This document shows positions 32,566-43,831 of a DNA stretch of 64,000 bases, in pieces. This DNA is from Coix lacryma-jobi var. lacryma-jobi (Eukaryota; Streptophyta; Magnoliopsida; Poales; Poaceae): assembly GCA_009763385.1 (NCBI GenBank), contig CM019825.1:119655131-119719130 (forward strand). Direction: 5' to 3'. The notes beneath the pieces are model-generated. The model was not told the origin of the DNA, ran no database searches, and saw nothing but the letters and a program-made list of their open reading frames with translations. Position 1 is the first letter of the stretch, and the number at the start of each line of letters is the position of its first letter. A program made the position numbers and the translations under genes.

Positions 32566-34204
32566 CTTCTAATAATTTTTGAAGGGGTTTTTGGTTTAAA
32601 CGGAAGTTTGCCTTTCTTAGAAATTTTGGCTTTAGAATATTTCTTCCGATGATGGAGGGGTGAAAGATCCAAAATATGATCATTTTCCGCCTCATAAGAG
32701 TTCTCAATCAGATTACCATAGGTATGATTGAGAGCTGACTCCAAACGACCCTCATCGTCATCATCACTTGTCAGATAAGTGTGAATAGATTTTGAGGAGC
32801 ATTTTTTAGGGTTAGCAGACACTACCAACCTCTCAACCTCTAGATTCTTAATAGAAACTAAATCTGAAGAACCTAGGTTGATGCCTAACCTACCAAGGTT
32901 TGCTAAAATCTTGGAATCTGAAAAGCTAGTAAAAGAAATACCTGGTTCCTCCAGATTCTTCTTAGCCGTGAGCCTCTCTGCCTTGAGGAGGGCGTGCTCG
33001 TCTGCCGAACTCGAATTCCTGGAGCTCCGGCGCAACTTTACGTTGCCCTTCGCTCCAGGAGCCGTGACATGCAACCCCTCCAAGACACCGCCCACCTGAG
33101 GCAGCCCCCCAGAGCCAGCTATAGAAGCTAGCTGAGGCGCCACCTCTGTCCTCACGGCGGGAAGAACAACGTCACCACCCGCCACGACCTCCACAGCAAC
33201 GCCGAACGCCTCCGAGTCGTGGAGCTCTGACATCTTGGCCTGGCTGGCCACAGCCAGCTCACTGCCAGCCGCGGCCAGCATAGGCGCCATGGCCTTCTCA
33301 CGAGAGCTCGAAGCCACGCCGTGGTCGCCTAGGCCAGGCGACTCCCGGCTGGCCCCCCCGAGGCCGGTAGCAGCAGGAGGCACCAGCCCCGCGGCCACCT
33401 CCTGCCCGGTAGCAGCACCGGCCAGAACTCGGGAGACCGAAGACGCACCGAGGTCGCCTAGGCCAGGCGATCCCTGGCTGGCCCCGTCGAGGTCGGCAGC
33501 AGCAGGAGCCACCAGCTCCGCGGACACCGCCTGCCCGGCAGCAGCACCGGCCTGCACAGAGGCTAGCTCCCCGACGTCCTCTGTCGGGGCGGCATCAGCC
33601 ACCACAGCCTCAACACCCGTCTGCACAGCAGCAGCACCCCGCTGCTGCGGTGTACCATTGGCCACAGCCAGCTGAAGGTCGGCTGCAGAAAGCCCACCAA
33701 CGCCGCCACCCCCTGTCGCATCCTGCTGAAAAGACAAAAGTGAAACAACCTCCGTCACGACAAGAGAGTCAGCCTCCAGTAACTCCGACAGCTGGACCAC
33801 CGAGCTAGCTTCCTCCACCAGGGAGGCCTGCTGCTGAGGGGGCATGCCCTGAGGGGGGGCCTGAGAAGAAGAACCAGGAGCACTATTATTCTTGGCCAAA
33901 GGTTCACGAGCTTCAGCATCCTCCATCTCCTTATCAGAACCCTCAGCCTCATTGTCCTTGTTCTCATCCCCAAGTGTATCATCCTCCTCTGGATCAAAAT
34001 CCTCATGAACTGGCGCTTCGTCGGGAGTGAAGTAGATGCGGCAAATGTTGGTCCCAACACAAACATCTGCCATCTTAGGAATCTCTTTCTTGTCAATCAC
34101 TGCGACCAAAATCCGAACCTGACCTGTAGACCGAAGGTGAACCATATCCACCCTCTGGGTAGCACCAATAATAGTACCAACCTCGGTCTCATATGAACCT
34201 TTCC
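32562..34204 (-). pseudogene. Element D ORF1, 5'-truncated (RNA-binding chaperone type)
   Basis: The open minus-strand frame from 34204 to 32562 starts inside the family's conserved part (EVGTIIGATQRVDMVHLRST, GQVRILVAVIDKKEIP). An acidic stretch and a long low-complexity Ala/Gly/Val-rich region follow, then a basic C-terminus. Plant LINE ORF1 proteins bind element RNA; the DUF4283-like start is missing. The stop TGA overlaps the ORF2 start as ATGA (32565-32562). The frame happens to stay open leftward into antisense element C up to 34706, which is an artefact of GC-rich sequence. Confidence 0.7.
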
Positions 34205-34641
34205 TTTTCCTTCTGCTTCTTTCCGCGCCTCTCCTCTGCCCGTGCGCCCGACTCCGGGCGTGCGCCACCGCACCTCGCCTCCAGCCCCGCCGCCTTCCTG
34301 GCCGCGCGCGCTGCAGGCCGCCGCCCGACCGCGCCCAGGCTGCCGCGCGACTCCACCGCGCTGCAGCCCCACCGGCCGCCGCGCGACTCCCCCGCGCCGT
34401 CGCCCCACCGGCCGCCGCGCGATTTCCTCGCGCCGCCACCGAGGCCGCCGCGCAACCTCCTCGCGCCGCCGCCTTTCCTCCGCTCCAGGCAGCCGTGCGC
34501 CTCTTGCGCCGCCGGCCTACGTCTCCAGGCCGCCGCGCGATCCGCGCCGCCGCCCTAACTCGCGCCGCCACCCTCCTGGCTGCGCGCTTGCCGCTCCAGA
34601 CCGCGCGATTCTCACGCCGTCCCGATCCGGCCGCCCCTGCC

Positions 34642-35732
34642 ATGACTTCCTCGACGGATTCCTCCTCCACCACCGGCGCTCTTGGCTCCCAGTCGACCGG
34701 CAGCATGGGGGATGTCGTTGCTCCTTCCCTCTGCCTCGCCTATGCCGCCGTCAACGTGAAGCAGCACATCCCCGTCGTCCTCAGCCTCGAGCGCCCCAAC
34801 TACTCCAAGTGGAAGGCGTTCTTCACCGCCCTCTGCGCCAAGTACGGTCTGCTCGGGCACATCGATGGCACGACGGCTGCGCGACCGGCTGATCCCACCT
34901 GGTCTCAGCCCGACGCCTGCATTCGTGGCTGGATGTACGGCTCCGTCGACGACACCGTCCTCGACCTCGCCATGGAGCCTGAACAGGACACGCGCGCGCT
35001 CTACAGCTCCATCGAGGCGTTGTTCCAAGCGAACAAGGAGCCCCGCGCCATTGTCCTCGGGGAGGAGTTCCACACCATGTCCCAGGGCGACCTCTCCGTC
35101 GACGCCTATGCCAGCAGATGAAGCACACCTCTGATGCCCTCCAGGAGGTTGGTCACACCATCTCCCCCGCTCAACTTGTGCTCAACCTGCTGCGTGGCCT
35201 CAACCCCCGCTTCGCCTCGACCGCCGACATCATCTCCAACACGTCGCCGCTCCCTGACTTCAAGTCCGCCACCAACATGCTTTGTGTCAAGGAACTTCGC
35301 CTCGGCACCGAGCACAAGGCGGCCTCGACTTCAGCTCTAGTTGCCTCAACCATCTCCTCCTGCACGTCGCCATCCTGTCGGTCCACCTCCTCCACCTCCA
35401 ACCATGGGGGCGGTGGCAAGGGCCAGGGTGGTCGCGGTGGCATTGGCAACAGCGGCAATGGGAATGGCGGAGGGCACCACCAGCAGCAGGTCGCGCCACA
35501 AGGCGGCTTCGGCGGGCGTTCGGGTTCCCAGCCGGCTGGTCCTTGGGTTTGCTACAACCCTTGGGCCGCCCAGTGGCCTCCTCAGCAGCAGTCATGGGCG
35601 CAGCAGCAGCAGCCGTGGACGCCACCAGCGCCTCCTCCACAGGCGCACACCGCCTTCGCGCCGCCGCAGTTCTCCGCCGTGACTGGTCCTCCGGCGTACG
35701 GGCCTCCAGTAGCTGGGACCAGGCTAGCCTGA
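34642..35732 (+). pseudogene. Element C gag
   Basis: Starts MTSSTDSSSTTGALGSQSTG at 34642. It contains the copia gag (UBN2-like) text VLSLERPNYSKWKAFFTALC and WMYGSVDDTVLDLAM. A frameshift near 35110 (after VDAYA) leads to the second frame, QLVLNLLRGLNPRF, then a Gly-rich stretch and a Gln/Pro-rich end. Gag forms the particle. No CCHC zinc knuckle is present, as in some copia lineages. Confidence 0.8.
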
Positions 35733-37345
35733 TCGCCGCCCTCAATCAGCTGGCGGTTCAAGGGTCTTCTCCATGGGTCATGGACAGCGGAGCGACTTCC
35801 CATATGTCCGCCAACGACGGTATTCTTCTATCTCGTCTCCCGTCCCAACCATCCTCCATTACGGTTGGCAACGAACAATCTATTCCCGTTTTCTGTCGTG
35901 GCACATCCTCTTTACAAATAGCTGATCGATGTTTTCATCTTGATAATGTTCTTGTCGCTCCGCAACTCACTCGCAACTTGTTATCTGTTTGATAGTTTAC
36001 CCGCGACAATAACTGTTCAGTTGAGTTTGACGCCTCTGGTTTATGTGTTAAGGATCTCCAGACCAAGACGGTCCTCCTTCGGTGCAATAGCTACGGGGAC
36101 CTCTACACCATTCCACATCACATGCCTCCTCGCTGTCATGTTGCCGTCGTCTCCCCGGAGTTGTGGCACTCCTGCCTCGGTCATCCAGCACCAGCAGTCG
36201 TCAACACTCTAAATAAGCTTTCAGCCATACAATGTAATAAAGCAGCTCACCGCCTTTGTCATGCCTGCCAGCTCGGCAAACACGCTAGGCTGCCTTTCGC
36301 TAGTTCGGTTTCTAGTACATCAGCACCCTCTGAACTCGTTCACTGTGATGTTTGGACCTCTCTAGTTTCGAGTATTTCTGGTTATAAATTTTATCTTGTG
36401 CTAGTTGATAACTATACTCATTATTGTTGGACGTATCCTCTTCGCCATAAATTTGAAGTTTATGACCATATTGTTCAGTTCGTTGCTTACGCTCACACAC
36501 AGTTTAGCTTATCTGTGCGTTGTTTTCAGGCAGATAATGGCATCGAGTTCCTCAACAATGCCACTGCTGCCTTCTTGGCTAGCCACAGCATTATGCTTTG
36601 CACCTCGTGCCCCTACACATACGCCCAGAATGGCAAAGCTGAGCGGATGCTTCGCACACTGAACAATGTTGTTTGCACGCTTCTGATTCATGCTGCCATG
36701 CCTTCTTCCTATTGGGTTGAACCCCTTTCCACCGCTGTTTTTCTGATCAACCGGCGGCCCTCATCGTCCATCCATAATGGTATTCCCTATCATCTTCTTC
36801 ACCGCAAGATGCCAGACTACTCCATCCTTCGAGTTTTTGGCTGCTTGTGCTATCCGAACCTCAGTGCCACGACTACCCACAAACTGTCTCCTCGCTCAGC
36901 AGCGTGTGTCTTTCTCGGTTACCCTCCTTCTCAGAAGGGCTACCAGTGTTTTGATCTCTCCACTCGCAAGATCATAATCTCTCGCCACGTTCCGTTTGCG
37001 GCTTCCAAGCCTCGACCGGATTCTTTTGATTTTCTGTTATAGGATATACTACTCGCGCCTGCCCCGTCTCCATTAGACGTTCGGCATTCGTGGGCCTCGG
37101 TTGCGCCTGCCTCGTCTCCCTCGGACGATGCCAGCGACCCCGTCGGGCTGGACCCTGCCATCCTGTGGCGTGGTGCCGCCTACCAGCTGCCCCGAGCGCC
37201 ACAGCAGGCCGCGCCTGTTCCTGCTGCTGCGCCCGTTGCAGCTGAGCGGCAGCGGTTCGGCCTCCACTACACTCGTCGACCGCGCACAGCACCGGCTCCG
37301 CTGCCACAGCCGGCGGTACCTCCGGTCCCAGAGCCACAGGTCGCG
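35733..37345 (+). pseudogene. Element C protease and integrase
   Basis: The protease motif WVMDSGATSHM is near 35777. The frame is interrupted by adjacent stops TGA and TAG (35990-35995), exactly where CGA CAG would give the usual RQ, then continues in the same frame. The integrase zinc-binding region (LWHSCLGHP..LCHACQLGKHARLPF) follows, with catalytic positions in DVW, QADNGIEFLNN and NGKAERMLRTLN, and a C-terminal GCLCYPNLS segment. A further TAG at 37040-37042 follows DFLL, again at a place where CAG is likely. It would insert the DNA copy; it is non-functional as read. Confidence 0.82.
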
Positions 37346-39032
37346 GTGCTCCCTGTGCTTCCGGCCCCAGCACCGCGGGCGGCGGCGCCCACGGCTCCAG
37401 AGCCCCCTGCGCGGGAGACTCGCTCCCGTATGGGTTCACTTCCGCCGCCCATGCAGCGGTATGGCTTCACCGCGGCGACCTCAAGCCTGGCTTCTCCGCT
37501 GCTAGGCAACTCTCGCGCCGCGCTCGCCGACGCAAATTGGCGCGCGGCTATGACGGAAGAATACAAGGCGCTCGTGGACAATGGCACCTGGCGTCTTGTT
37601 CCTCGACCACCTCGTGCCAATGTCATCACTGGCAAGTGGGTCTTCAAGCACAAGTATCGTGCTGACGGCTCCCTAGCTTATCATAAAGCCAGATGGGTCG
37701 TTCGTGTTTTTTCGCAGCAGTACGACATCGACTACGACGAGACGTTCAGCCCGGTTGTCAAACCAGCCACCATCTGGGTCGTCCTCAGCATCGCTGCTTC
37801 TTGCTCCTGGCTGATACATCAGCTGGACGTGAAGAACGCCTTTCTTCACGGCCATCTGCATGAGACGGTCTACTGCCAGCAGCCGCCCGGCTTCGTCGAC
37901 CCGGCCGCTCCCAACCACGTCTGTCTCCTGCAAAAGTCCCTGTACGGACTCAAGCAGGCGCCCAGGGCGTGGCACCAGCGGTTCTCCGGCTTCGTCCAAC
38001 GGTCCGACTTCACTGCTTCGACCTCCGACCCATCCCTCTTTGTTTACAAAGCGGGGGCCGACATCGCCTACTTGCTGCTCTACGTCGACGACATCATCTT
38101 GACCGCTTCGTCGACTTCGCTCCTTCGTCGCCTCACCGAGCTTCTTCACTCCGAGTTCGCCATGACAGATCTTGGGGATCTTCACCACTTCCTCGGGATT
38201 TCTGTCACGCGTTCTACTAACGGCCTTTTTCCTCTCCCAGCGCCAGTATGCTGTGGATCTTCTCCAGCGCGCCGGCATGGCTGAGTGCCACCCTACAGCG
38301 ACTCCTGTGGATACTCATGCCAAGCTCTCTGCTACAGTCGGCGCTCCAGTGGCCGATGCCACCCAGTACCGCAGCCTCGTCGGTGCTCTACAGTACCTCA
38401 CGCTGACTCGTCCGGACCTCGCCTATGCAGTTCAACAGGTGTGCCTCTTCATGCACGACCTGCGCGAGCCTCATCTTGCGATGCTCAAGCGCGTCCTGCG
38501 ATACGTCAAGGGCACCCTGTCCACCGGGCTTCACATCGGCACAGGCAGTACCACCAGCTTGACCGCCTACTCCAATGCTGATTGGGCTGGCTGTCCCGAC
38601 TCTCGGCGCTCCACATCAGGTTACTGTGTCTTCCTCGGTGACAACTTAGTCTCTTGGTCCTCTAAACGTCAGACTACGGTCTCTCGTTCGAGTGCGGAGG
38701 CTGAGTATCGTGCTGTTGCGCACGCTGTGGCGGAGACTTGTTGGCTTCGTCAGTTACTTCAGGAGCTCCATGCACCCATCTCTTCAGCGACGATCGTCTA
38801 CTATGACAACGTCAGTGCTGTCTATATGACCGCCAATCCAGTCCATCATCGTCGCACGAAGCATATTGAGATAGATATTCACTTCGTCCGTGAGAAGGTT
38901 GCTTTGGGACAGGTTCGGGTGCTCCATGTTCCATCGTCTCATCAGTTCGCGGACATTATGACTAAAGGGTTACCTGTACAATTGTTCACTAACTTTAGGT
39001 CCAGTCTTTGTGTTCGTGACACTCCCGCTTAG
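37346..39032 (+). pseudogene. Element C reverse transcriptase and RNase H
   Basis: RT motifs are WVFKHKYRADGSLAYHKARW, QLDVKNAFLHG, LYGLKQAPRAWHQRF and LLLYVDDIILTAS. A one-base frameshift near 38230, in a T/C run (NGLF then LSQRQYAVDLL), moves to the RNase H frame. That frame carries NADWAGCPDSRRSTSGYC, SRSSAEAEYRAV, YYDNVSAVYM and RRTKHIEIDIHFVREKV, and ends at 39032. It is otherwise complete to the expected C-terminus. Confidence 0.85.
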
Positions 39033-39044
39033 ACTGAGGGAGGG

Positions 39045-39177
39045 TGTTAGAATGTAATGATAACATCCCATATTGGGCCTGTGGCTCATTGGCCTTGTAT
39101 ATTGTAACCCTAGCCTATTAGGCTATATAATGAAGGTCACCCCCCTGATTAGGGTGCGCGGTGTTTCTCTACACTCA
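39045..39177 (+). repeat. Element C 3' LTR
   Basis: 133 bp from TGTTAGAATG to CTACACTCA, preceded by the purine tract ACTGAGGGAGGG. A TATA-like TATATAATG lies at about 39124. Confidence 0.8.
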
Positions 39178-40560
39178 GTCACTAATGTTCCATTTTCCTC
39201 ATTGCCAACCTCACATGTATCAGAAGAATCAAGATCAAGAAAAAGATCACTCAAATCTGTTTTCTCCCCATAGAAAGGAATAGATTCCCTAAAAGTGACA
39301 TCCATACTCACAAATGTACGGTGTTCTGATGGGCTCTAGCATTTGTATCCCTTTTGCCTAGATGAGTAGCCAATAAAAATGCACTTAACAGCTTGAGGAT
39401 CTAATTTCCCAACAGATGGTCTATGATCCCTAACAAAGCAAGTGCATCCAAACACCTTCCGTGGAACAATAAACTCATTTTTCCCAAAAATCATTTCACA
39501 TGGAGTTTTCATACCAAGCACTCTTGATGGCATGCGATTAATAAGATGAGTAGCAATCATAACTGCCTCACTCCAAAAGAATTTAGGCACGTTCATAGTA
39601 TACATGAGTGAACGAGCCACCTCCAAGAGATGTCTATTCTTCCTTTCTGCCACTCCATTTTGTGCGGGTGTATCAGGACAAGAGGTTTGATGTAATATTC
39701 CCTCAGTAGATATGTAACTTCTAAATTCATTATTCACATACTCCGACCCATTATCAGTTCTAATAATATGAACATGAGCATTGAATTGGTTTCTTATGCA
39801 TGCACAGAAGTCCTTAAAGCAGTTAAGCACCTCACTTTTATGTTTCATGAGATACAACCATGTCATGCGAGAGTAACAATCAATGAAGGTGACAAAATAT
39901 TTCATTCCACTCAAAGAAACAATTGGAGAAGTCCACACATCAAAGTGGATTAATATAAAGGGCGACACACTTCGCAATCCCCTACTCACATATGAAGTTC
40001 TTGTGCGTTTCCCAAACTCACATGCATCGCATAGTAATTTACGTTTGTCTACCTTAAACATTTGTTCAGGAAATATTCTACTCATAATATCAAAAGATAT
40101 ATGTCCCAGCCGACAATGCAAAAGCATTACCTTAGCTTCATCTTCATTTGCAATGGCTGATAAAGCATGACATGTCGCTTTATTCGTTTTCCTTCTATCA
40201 AGATACCATAGCCCATTATGACGAACTCCAATCCCAAGACGTTTTCCAGTCTTCCTTTCCTGAATTAAACAATTTTCACGATCAAGGAAAACTCGGCAGT
40301 CCATCTGATCAACCAATGAGCTTATTGAAACCAAATTAACTGGAAATGATGGAACATATAATACTGATGACAATGTTATTGATGGAGTGCATTGCACTGT
40401 ACCAACATCTCTAATTGGTCGAGATGTTCCATCATCAGTCTGGATTGTGTCTTTATGAGAGTATGAATAAGGCATATATGATATAAATTCACTTGACATG
40501 CCTGTGACATGTCTGGATGCACCGGAATCTAATATCCAACTTGAATTAGATTTTTTATGG
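39178..40560 (-). pseudogene. Element B protease and integrase
   Basis: The minus-strand protease start WILDSGASRHVTG lies near 40520-40550, and a frameshift near 40560 separates it from gag. The GAG-pre-integrase and zinc-binding motif (LLHCRLGHISF..LCDACEFGKRTR) lies near 40000-40110. The catalytic core includes HFDVWTSP, RTDNGSEYVNNEF and NGVAERKNRHLLEVARSL. The frame ends in FYGEKTDLSDLFLDLDSSDT near 39230, where the nested insertion cuts it at 39177/39178. About 80-100 residues usual between this point and the RT start are absent on both sides. Confidence 0.85.
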
Positions 40561-41692
40561 ACAATAAAGCTTGTTTTTCCATACCTGCATCGGAATGGAA
40601 AAAATTAGCAATATTATCTATTGAAGTTGACACTATCCCCTGATCAGCTGATTTTGAGTTGTTCTTATTTTCCTTCAGCTTTCTCAACTCTTCTAACTCT
40701 GTAGCTGAAATTGTGACTAAGTCTGAAGCACCTTCCCCAGACATAGCAAAATAGGCTCTAAGGCCTCTTCTTCCACCACGACCTCCCCCTCCCCTCGGTG
40801 CACCCCTTTCATTGCCTCTTCCTCTTCCACGACAAGTCTTTTGTGGTTGACTGCAGTCCCGACTCAGATGACCCTTATCACCATAATTATAGCATATTCT
40901 AGTCTCTTGAGATCTTGTTACAACGTATGCTGGGCGGGATGGGGCTGGAACATTTCCTTTCATCAGCCTAGTTTCCTCTTGTGCCATAGCAGCAATAGCT
41001 TCTTCTAGACTAGGAAGGCTAGATTGATGAAACAGAGAGGCACGCCTTCCCTCAAATTCTAAATTGAGGCCTCTCAAGAATTGGAGAACTCGTTTTTTGT
41101 CGACCCATTTCTTCACCCACGCCACACAATCATGGTGTGGCAACTCAAATGGATCATAGTGGTCCAAATCAGCCCATAACCGCTATAGCTCTGCGATATA
41201 CTCCATCAGAGATAGCTCCCCGTGTTTCAGATGATAGAGCCTATCATCTGTGTCAACAAACAACATCATATTCCCTGCACCAGAATATGTCTTTGATAGT
41301 GATTCTCAAATACCATATGCAGTAGTAATTGTATCTACTGATCCAGCAATAGATGGCACCATCGAGCTCAACAACCAGGCAACTACCAAAGAGTTAGTAG
41401 CATCCCAAGCTTTCCATTCATCACTTGATTTATCCTTGGGTTCAGTTGCCTTTCCGTTGACGAAACTTTCAAGCTTCTTTGCCTTTAACAACAATAATGC
41501 CCGCCTGGACCAAGCTAAATAATTCCTTACGCCTTCCAGTTTGATATCATTTGGCGTGAGTTCCAATTTCTGAACTGCATCTGTATATAATGGCACACTC
41601 ACTTTGCTTGAAGATGGAACCTTATTCTTCTTCTCAGTAAGCAAATCAACTAGCTTGCCCAATATCTGCTCAATCCCTTGATTATCCCCCAT
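40561..41692 (-). pseudogene. Element B gag
   Basis: Starts MGDNQGIEQILGKLVDLLTE at 41692. The frame is stopped near 41305 (after ITTAYGI) and again near 41190 before DHYDPFELPHHDC. The middle has VDKKRVLQFLRGLNLEFEGR, typical of copia gag. The zinc knuckle reads CYNYGDKGHLSRDC, with the second cysteine replaced by tyrosine. A Gly/Arg-rich stretch follows. It is non-functional. Confidence 0.8.
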
Positions 41693-42044
41693 TTCTGCAG
41701 AAATCTACGGCCTGCTGTAGATACTTCCACAAATACTGCTGTGTACCAACTAGTAGCACTCCAAACAACCCAAATAACCAGCACCCCTGTAGCTCCGTTT
41801 CACTCACACGTACAAGCCTCCAGCAGTAAGCAGCACCAAATCCTCCCTAGTTTTGCAGCTTTTGGTTGTGGATCAGCTCCTCACCTTTTTCCTTGCCGTC
41901 TGCAGTTCCAGTCAAAGATCTTGCCAGGCTATGTGCCTCAGCTCTCGAGATGTCCTCCAGGAAGCGAACCAATCCTCCTCCACACAGCTCTTCATGGCCT
42001 CACCACCGGCATCCGCCAGAGGTCGCCACCGCCATCGCTACAGT

Positions 42045-42058
42045 CGGCTCTGAAACCA
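42045..42058 (-). promoter_or_regulatory. Element B primer-binding site
   Basis: Minus-strand TGGTTTCAGAGCCG directly follows the 5' LTR. It is one base from the tRNA-iMet complement TGGTATCAGAGC. Confidence 0.75.
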
Positions 42059-42183
42059 TGAAGATGTTTGGGGAATTTTCTGGAGTCTATTTCTCTATCT
42101 CTTGAGTCTGAATACATATACACATACATATATGGGCCTCTTGGGTCTGGACCAATATCTTACAACTCATTAACAGCCCAACA
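42059..42183 (-). repeat. Element B 5' LTR
   Basis: 125 bp, a partner of 27032-27156. It is followed in plus orientation by the target duplication GATTT. Confidence 0.92.
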
Positions 42184-43145
42184 GATTTCGATTATTTCAA
42201 TAGTATTCTGTGAGAGAGAATAAGTCGAAGTATGGCTGATAAGGGCAAAAGAACAGGACATAGTCCAAATTGCCAAGGACATAGTGATAATATCTCCATA
42301 AAGAAGGGTAGATTGAGTTAATCCTTAAAACTCTCTACAATGATAGCTGGATCACTGCCAGTAGGCACCACCGAACTTAGACTGAACCAACAAGCCGTAG
42401 AAAGAGGGCAATCAAAGATGAGATGAAATAGATCTTCAATATTCGGTGAGAAAAGAACAAAATTGTAATCTGGCAAGTGCACGTTCCTTCTTTTGACAAG
42501 AGCTCTGGTGCTTAAATGATCTTTCAGGATGAGCCAAAAGAAGACCTTTCTCTTATTTTGACAAGCTGATTTCTAGAGCCAATTAAAAGCTCTATGTACA
42601 TGCTGGTGTCAAATGAGTTGTTTGTAAGCCTTCTAGAGGAGAAAATTGAATACCCAAATGTAGGTCATTTGTCATGGTTTGGTTACAGACCCCGAATAAT
42701 ACTGACAAGATCTTAGAATTGTGCCTATGCTTCAGTAGAAAGTGGCAGGTGAAATAAATTCTATAGTAAAGGTGTAATAGTTGCCACATAGAGAGAAGTC
42801 TGCTGATTTTTGGAATAAGAAAAAAGCTCTAGAAAAGCTTGATTGCACACTCTGCCTTACCAAAGATCATGCCAAAGAAAACAAGACCTTTCATCATGTA
42901 TAGAGACCATTGCTATACCTTTGAACTAATTCTGGAGTTTTAAAATGTCATGCCACCAGAAAGATCCTCAAGGTGCCACCAGGAGTTGGTAGACGATCCC
43001 TTGTGTAATACTTGTCTCATACTAGTTGTACCTAGGGAATTTGAGCTCACTTATAGAACTTATGATGGTGTTTCAATAGGAGACTTTCATTTTGAACTGA
43101 TAGGTTGAGGACACCTAGACCACCTTCTTGTTTAGGGAGGCACAC
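42184..43145 (-). mobile_element. Element H: decayed LINE ORF2 C-terminal region (continues 26791-27031)
   Basis: Minus-strand fragments read like LINE ORF2. A zf-RVT stretch (WLILKDHLSTRALVKRRNVH, then a DYNFVLF..EDLFHLIFDCP block) lies near 42380-42530. An upstream block (NLSVQNESLLLKHHHKFYK) lies near 43050-43110. Stops and shifts are frequent. The fragment is 5'-truncated near 43145 and belongs to a different subfamily from elements at 1-1734 and D. Confidence 0.65.
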
Positions 43146-43831
43146 CGACACATTTACACCGAAAACCAAAAACTGAACTGAACCGAACCGAACCAAAATA
43201 TCATTTTTTTTGTTTTTGGTTTTGGTCTCAAAATCTCAAAAATTCGATGTTCAGTGTTGGTTTTGGTTTTCAGGCGAAATCGAAATGTAAAGCCGAACAA
43301 GTAGTTGATCCAATAATCACCGAATTCACCCTTCTGCGCAACTAGTCGAACAAGGCAGAAAGTAGCCTAGCCCACCTCGGCTCGAGCCATAATGGCCACC
43401 GCGCCCTCCACACTCTCCATGTCCCTACTCCCACTCAAGTCCAGACCCTAATCCAATGTGCGAGGAGCCACGCACTCTGATGCAGGGAGCTGGGAGGTGC
43501 CTGGCGAGGCGGATGACAACCGGCAGGGTCCGTTGGGGGGTCCTTGCTCGGGAAGCGTGGCTCACGAGCAAAGCACGTGGCTCCTCGGTAGGGGCACACC
43601 CGTGCGAGGGTGGTGTGCCTGCTCGACAGCAGCTAGTCGGAGCGTGTCACGCTCCATCGCCCATGATCCGCATGGACGATGCGGCTACTCAAAGGAGGAG
43701 CGTGCTCGCGGTCTCATATCGAGCGAGCTACGGAGGCAGCGACTTCTCTCTTCTTTGTCTGTTGTCAAGTTAGGTTTGAACTGAGAACTGAACTGAACAA
43801 CCTGAAACCAATTTTGTTGATTTTTGGTTCT
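43146..43831. other. Repeat-like region with GGTTTTGG/CCGAACC motifs
   Basis: Both ends contain AACTGAACTGAACCGAACCG and GTTTTTGGTTTTGG-type text in roughly inverse arrangement (43165-43290 and 43770-43830), resembling a nonautonomous DNA element. The middle (43440-43760) is GC-rich and holds two overlapping open frames of about 105 residues without recognisable domains. Element F interrupts it at 43832. Confidence 0.35.

Larger units (their letters stand above)
28768..34204 (-). mobile_element. Element D: nearly full-length L1-type LINE inside element B
   Basis: The poly-A tail appears as T's at 28770-28779, preceded on the minus strand by GGATATTCATATCCATTATC, a common plant LINE terminus. 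ORF2 runs from 32565 down to about 28900. The 3' part of ORF1 runs from about 34200 to 32562, so the element is 5'-truncated within ORF1. No target duplication matching the flank AGACAGAGATTCAA is found at the 5' end, where copia element C starts at once. ORF2 has only one nonsense codon and two frameshifts that I can see, so it is fairly young. Confidence 0.85.
34205..39177 (+). mobile_element. Element C: Ty1-copia retrotransposon lacking its 5' LTR
   Basis: Plus-strand order gag, protease, integrase, RT, RNase H, purine tract and a 133-bp 3' LTR (39045-39177), after which element B resumes at GTCAC. No copy of TGTTAGAATGTAATGATAAC is present upstream, and no primer site is seen. The sequence before gag (34205-34641) is GC-rich leader. 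The gag without zinc knuckle, with CYNPWAAQ and Gln/Pro-rich text, resembles the Ale/Retrofit-like copia group of grasses (inference). The LINE D 5' end abuts it, implying loss of the 5' LTR in a rearrangement. Confidence 0.85.
27032..42183 (-). mobile_element. Element B: Ty1-copia retrotransposon with 125-bp LTRs, nested host
   Basis: The LTRs at 27032-27156 and 42059-42183 are both exactly 125 bp and differ at about 6 positions. GATTT at 27027-27031 and 42184-42188 is a perfect 5-bp target duplication. On the minus strand the order is LTR, primer site TGGTTTCAGAGCC, gag, protease, integrase, [nested insertion 28768-39177], RT, RNase H, purine tract, LTR, which is copia order. All coding parts are broken. 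The short LTRs and gene order suggest a small-LTR copia lineage; I do not name the family. Confidence 0.93.

Noticed and set aside
32562..34706. Single 714-residue novel protein
   Set aside because: The frame joins LINE ORF1 to antisense copia sequence across an insertion junction.
34242..34892. 216-residue Arg/Pro-rich plus-strand frame
   Set aside because: It overlaps the copia leader and gag start in another frame; composition reflects GC-rich sequence.
43456..43784. Two overlapping plus-strand frames of about 105 residues
   Set aside because: They overlap each other in a GC-rich centre of a repeat-like region, and neither shows a domain.
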